Source: Prostheceraeus crozeri (Eukaryota > Platyhelminthes > Polycladida > Euryleptidae). From it: a stretch of DNA of 64,000 bases. The position numbers and the translations under genes were made by a program. Within the stretch, counting starts at the first letter, position 1. The number at the start of each line of letters is the position of its first letter. Below, piece after piece: positions 43,301 to 49,300 of this stretch. The stretch lies in the NCBI GenBank assembly GCA_907163375.1, contig CAJQUW010009261.1, positions 186,001 through 250,000 of the forward strand, read 5' to 3'. The notes beneath the pieces are model-generated. The model made no database searches, was not told the DNA's origin, and worked only from the letters and a program-made list of their open reading frames with translations.

Positions 43301-46300
43301 TTTTTCCATTTCAAATAGTGGTCCAATGGAAAGTTGTTAAAAATTGGTGTTTTTTACCTTTGACCTTCACCTCAGCCCAGGGATGACCTTAGAATAAATG
43401 CACCGCTGTTTTTCTGAATCCTCTTTCAATGCCTTTTCGATTGATGCATGGTTTGGAAAAATTGGTGTAAAGGGTTTGGAGATAGGCAGGGGGACAAAAT
43501 ACCCACCTCCCTAGTTGGTCACGTTCGAAAAATACCTCAGTGGAGCGAGGGTTATAAGGCTTTTTATTCATTCTAGAAATTTGAAATAATGACAAGTCGA
43601 TGCAAGATTTACTCATGCTAACTAATAAATTCTGACTTAAGTAACATGTTCACAGCTTTTATAAGTGTCTTTTTGGTGTTAAAATTTGATGCTCAGTAAC
43701 AGACAACAGCATATAAATAGTTAATTAATGCAATGTTCAATACCCGTGCGTACCTTAGCGTATAACACGGTAACCGCATGTTGCATTTTACTGAATAATA
43801 TCAAGTTTCTAATACCTATTGAAATGGCTGTATTGCCAAAGGGACAAAAACAACAGTTTTAACAAAAAGCAGTTTTTCAAAACTATACCAACAACATAGT
43901 TTTTAACTACTTTGCATATTGGTTCAAAAATTGTTTCAAATATGGCTTTTAAACTACTCTTTCGAAAATGAGCTGTTGCTTGAAACATTACTTTTAAATC
44001 GCGCCTTCAAACATTACTTTTAAGCACGCTTTTGAACTGTTTTATACATGTTTTGAATATGCTGTGTTTTTTAGCAATAACCAATAATCGTACTGTCCGT
44101 GCCTTGCCAGAGAGGCGAAAGCGAAAGTTAAGGATCCTCATCAGAAGTTAAGTAGCTGTCAACTAATGCAAGTGGTTGGCGTTTGATGCAAAGATAAGAT
44201 TTTGCCAACTTGCGAGTAATTTGTTATCGACATTACGAGTGCTGTATTTCACGCATCATAAACAGCCTTTGAGGTTGCCGACACTTATGTTGTTCAATAG
44301 AAAACAAATGGAAAATGTTGGAATAAAGATATAGTGCAACAAAAAGAAACAAAAAAATTTGTTTTAAAACATCTCAAAAAGTATGATTTTTTAGACTTTC
44401 GTTGGGTGTGAAAGACTCATAGTTTTGTGTAGTCTGGTACAGCACTATTTCTTAATATGCCGCATGTACGAATTATTCTAAGCATCTGTAAAGGGACCCC
44501 TCACAGGGGCCCCTAACATCCGCGGATTTTTGTTTTGCAATGCCATGGTTGCATGTTTAGGCTAAGTGAGTTTTCACTGATTTTTGCTAGTTGTCAATCT
44601 TCTATAGTTTCTACATGATTTAGGTTTCGGCTATTTTTGCCGAACATGCGCATTGACAGATCTTTGTGTATGTATGCTCTAGCAAAAATTGTGTGTCCGC
44701 TTTCGATTTGTGGTTTTGGTGAGGAAAAAGTAATGTGATGAGACTTATTTACATTCTTACCAACGAAAAGTCTGAGTAAATGAGAGTTAAGATGAACATA
44801 TTGATTCAGTTACCGGTATCGTTAGAGCTATCATTATACTAGTGTGTTGATCGGACTCTTTTATTATTTACAGATTCGAGCTACTATTCGTTTTTGTCTG
44901 ACGCCGGAACCAGCAAATAGACCTGATATCATATGTGTGGCTCAAGAGCTAACAGATTTGCTTCTCCAACGCCTAGATGACGTGCGCTTTTCACAGATTG
45001 CAACAGAAAAGAAATTGGCGCGCGAGAGGAAGCGCGTGCAGCGTCAATTCAGTGACAATACGCGCAATATGGCGGGATATCATCGCCTCTTCGTGGCCAA
45101 CCAAGAGCATTACGACAAACTTTTAGACTTAGCAGGTAGCGGTAATGGTTCCCTACTCAAGGTGAGTTGATCGTCCAGTAAGATTTCGATTTTATATGTG
45201 AAGTCTTTATTTCCTACTTCAGTTGATGCTAAAAACAGCTTTCGTCTCTCCTTGAAATTTATTGACCAGATTAAAATAGTTAATTAAAAGATATGTACAA
45301 CCCCTACGCGTTTCGAGCGTTCGCTCTTCCTCAGGGGGGTAATTCGCTAAAAACCAACTGATCTGGCCGCTCATGTGGGCTGCTTATATACGTACAATGC
45401 TAACGGTCGAGAGATGTTTAAAATACCGTCAACTCTTTTCTTCGATTGATTTTTGGAATCAACTGTTTAATGTAACGAGCTTCAGTCAGTCTAGTGTCCA
45501 ATGCATCTTTGCACTTATCAAGAATTTCAAGGTCAAAATCAGTCAAACGTTTTGATCTACATTTCAGACAATGTTCTGCCATAGCACTCGAATCAACATT
45601 ACCTTTATCTACAGCACGCTTGTGTTCATTAAAACGATGCTTAAAAGGACGCGAGGTTTGACCAATATAGAAATCTTTATAATGATGGCATGTAAATTTG
45701 TATACCAAAAACCGATCTGTACACTTCATCTTATTAGGCAAACTCTCACAAACAAGGCAACTTTCGTGTTTTTCTACTTTTTGTTTGAATTTCAAGGCAT
45801 TATATAAAGTTTTATTAGGGGAGCTAACAAGATTTATCGGTAACTCGTATTTTTTAATTAATTTGCGGATATCACGATCAGTTTTATCGTTAACAAATCC
45901 GAGTTTCAAATACGTACTGTTTTTACGTATTTCCTTGCATCTTCTACTATTTTTCTTATGTTTTCGTTTCATTGAAAATCCATTTTTACTTAATTTAGTT
46001 TCAAGTTTATTAAAAGCTACCTTGCAATTAGCTTCGTTGCTACATCTTCTCTTTACGTAGTTGATGCTGTTATTTGAAAACACTGTTATACAAAAACAAT
46101 TACGTAAATAACAGCATCAACAACGTAAAGAGAAGATGTAGCAACGAAGCTAATTGCAAGGTAGCTTTTAATAAACTTGAAACTAAGTTAAGTAAAAATG
46201 GATTTTCAATGAAACGAAAACATAAGAAAAATAGTAGAAGATGCAAGGAAATACGTAAAAACAGTACGTATTTGAAACTCGGATTTGTTAACGATAAAAC

Positions 46301-49300
46301 TGATCATGATATCCGCAAATTAATTAAAAAATACGAGTTACCGATAAATCTTGTTAGCTCCCCTAATAAAACTTTATATAATGCCTTGAAATTCAAACAA
46401 AAAGTAGAAAAACACGAAAGTTGCCTTGTTTGTGAGAGTTTGCCTAATAAGATGAAGTGTACAGATCGGTTTTTGGTATACAAATTTACATGCCATCATT
46501 ATAAAAATTTCTATATTGGTCAAACCTCGCGTCCTTTTAAGCATCGTTTTAATGAACACAAGCGTGCTGTAGATAAAGGTAATGTTGATTCGAGTGCTAT
46601 GGCAGAACATTGTCTGAAATGTAGATCAAAACGTTTGACTGATTTTGACCTTGAAATTCTTGATAAGTGCAAAGATGCATTGGACACTAGACTGACTGAA
46701 GCTCGTTACATTAAACAGTTGATTCCAAAAATCAATCGAAGAAAAGAGTTGACGGTATTTTAAACATCTCTCGACCGTTAGCATTGTACGTATATAAGCA
46801 GCCCACATGAGCGACCAGATCAGTTGGTTTTTAGCGAATTACCCCCCTGAGGAAGAGCGAACGCTCGAAACGCGTAGGGGTTGTACATATCTTTTAATTA
46901 ACTATTTTAATCTGGTCAATAAATTTCAAGGAGAGACGAAAGCTGTTTTTAGCATCAACTGAAGTATGAAGAACCTCCTGTTGGCGGCCATCCTGTATCT
47001 TTATTTCCTTTTTGTTCATAAGTGGGTCAGCAGTATTTGTTCATCATATAACACTGCACAATGCACAGCATTCAGTGCCACTAAAATTCGAGTGTCATCA
47101 TGCAGATCTGTTTCTTTATATGATGCGAAGAACGCCGTTTATATGCATTACGATATTATTGCAGCCAAGTGATGCCAGAAAAAAATCAAAATATTTTAGT
47201 AGCGATATAGCTTGCAAAAACTATGAATTATATCAGTCTACATTAACTAGAAATCTAAGAAATTATTAAAGTTTAACTCTGTGAGATCAGACAATTTTTC
47301 AAAGATGAAATAAAATCATGGATCTATTTGTCTGAGACCTTAAACTCATTAGCCCATAATGGAGATGTATCAAACGAAATTATGAGTAGAGCTGATTCAT
47401 ACATTACAAGTGCAGGATAAAGAGAAGGATGACTAGAAAAAGCTTGGGATATGCATCATGTGTCTACAAGGCCTGGATATCCTGGATAAATCCTGATTTC
47501 ATCGAAATTGAAAGTTGTGAAAAACGTTCTGAGCTGAATTTTTAACGTTGATAATAAATAAAATGTAATAATGGTTTTCTGTGACTTTGTATTAGCTCGT
47601 GCTTTTCGCATTCGTTTACTAATGTAAACTAATGTCTGTGTGTGTTTTCTTTCTGTTTCAGGTTGCATGAGTTAATTTAAGCTTTTTTCGCTTACATGAA
47701 TTTTTGAACTCGGTGGATGTCTCAGACTTCGAAAACAGATTGACGACTCCTATTTTTTAGTTGCTCTTCAATGCTTCATTGCTTCAATGACTATCAGTTA
47801 GTGAATCTTGTTCGTCGGAGTGGTCACGATGCAAATAAAAATGTTATGCTCCTAATTCGCATTCGACAGCTGATTGTGACTGCCGGAAGAATGAAATGAC
47901 TATCAGTGAATCTTGTTCGTCGTAGTGTCGACCTTCCCACATCATTGACCTCAACCACATTATCTTCAATGAATGCTGATGCATCTTCAACAATGCACAC
48001 AAGTGACATTTTACCATTAATCCGGAAACGAGAACGGCTCCTATCACAGCAGCTATGAAAACTGAAGCATGTCAAAGCAGAAATAATTTGGGCCTTGGAT
48101 ATGGTAAGGAAAAACCGTTCACAGCGATCATGTGATGATCAACAATCTATATTTCAAGCGATGTTCAAGAACCGCCCTGTTGACAACTTCCAAATGGCCA
48201 AAGATAAGTTAGGCTACGTTGTGACTTTCGGATTATCTCCACATTTTCAGAAAGAGATACTAGCCAGAGTACATACGTCCAAGGAGTTCAGCATATCTTT
48301 CGATGAGGCATTAAACAAAATTGTTCAAAGGGGACATCAAGATCTGTGGATTAGATATTTCAACGAGCATTGGTGTTGTAGTTAGTGAATATGTAACGTC
48401 AGCATTTCTCACTCACTCGAAAGCTGAAAACATATTTGAAAGTGTCAATGAAGCATTGGATAAAATTGGTGGCTCATTTGTTGATGTCTTCAATAGATTG
48501 TTGCAAATCAGCATGGCACTCAATCTTTCATTTCACCGAAGATTTTCAGAAGAATTTCAGCACAAGTATCGGAAGGGAGTGCTCCGAACAGGTACGTGCT
48601 CGTTACATGTCATTCGTGAGTGGAGCATTGCAGTATGGATTGAAAAAAGTACTTGGGGTTTGTCAACTGTGCTGCAAAGCATGTACTACCTTTTCAAGGA
48701 TTCTCCTGCACGCAGGGCTGATTATTGGCCACACATGTAGTTCAACCTGTAATATGGTTGAACTACATTTCCTAAGTCTTTTTGCAAATGCGGTTGGGTA
48801 GAAAACAATGATATATGTAGCGGAACAATAGAGATTCTGCCGAACATTGAGAAATATTGCGTCGATATGAAACCTCAACCCCATGTAGCATCATTCTCAG
48901 TAGTCGTTGGCACGTTGTTTTTCAGCTCCCTAGCGTCTCAGTTTGAGCCATTTCTACGGGGGTTTCAACACGACAAGCCTATGATTCCATTTTTACACGG
49001 TTTTCTCATGGGGTTTGTCACAGATAATGTACATTGAAAAGATTCGTTAAGACATTGGTTATGCCGGAGGTGGGGACAGGCGCTTCCAAAATTCTGATAC
49101 GTGATCTGAAGAACGATGCAAATCTGTAGGAAATATCGCAATTGGATCTGGAATTCGGAGCCAAACGCAGCATCCCAAAGAATTCTCATCCACGCAGAAT
49201 GATGGAGTTCGGTCAAGCCGCTCGCTATTGCCTTATTGCGATAGTGGATAAAATACTTGAGAGGAGTGCGCTGAAACACAATCTTGTTAAATACGCTGCA

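Larger units (their letters stand above)
45215..46966. mobile_element. Penelope-like element, near-perfect inverted dimer in NEK10 intron 13
   Basis: Two 861-bp arms (45215-46075 and 46106-46966) are reverse complements joined head to head over a 30-base centre. They have equal length and only a handful of differences, so they are young or homogenised. Each arm holds the 3' part of a Penelope-like retroelement: the C-terminal Cys-rich and GIY-YIG endonuclease part of the single ORF, then a hammerhead-type ribozyme motif. The reverse-transcriptase portion is absent from both, as in the 5'-truncated copies this family often leaves. The dimer starts 54 bases after NEK10 exon 13. Transcribed within the NEK10 pre-mRNA it would form a very long hairpin. 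Confidence 0.85.
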
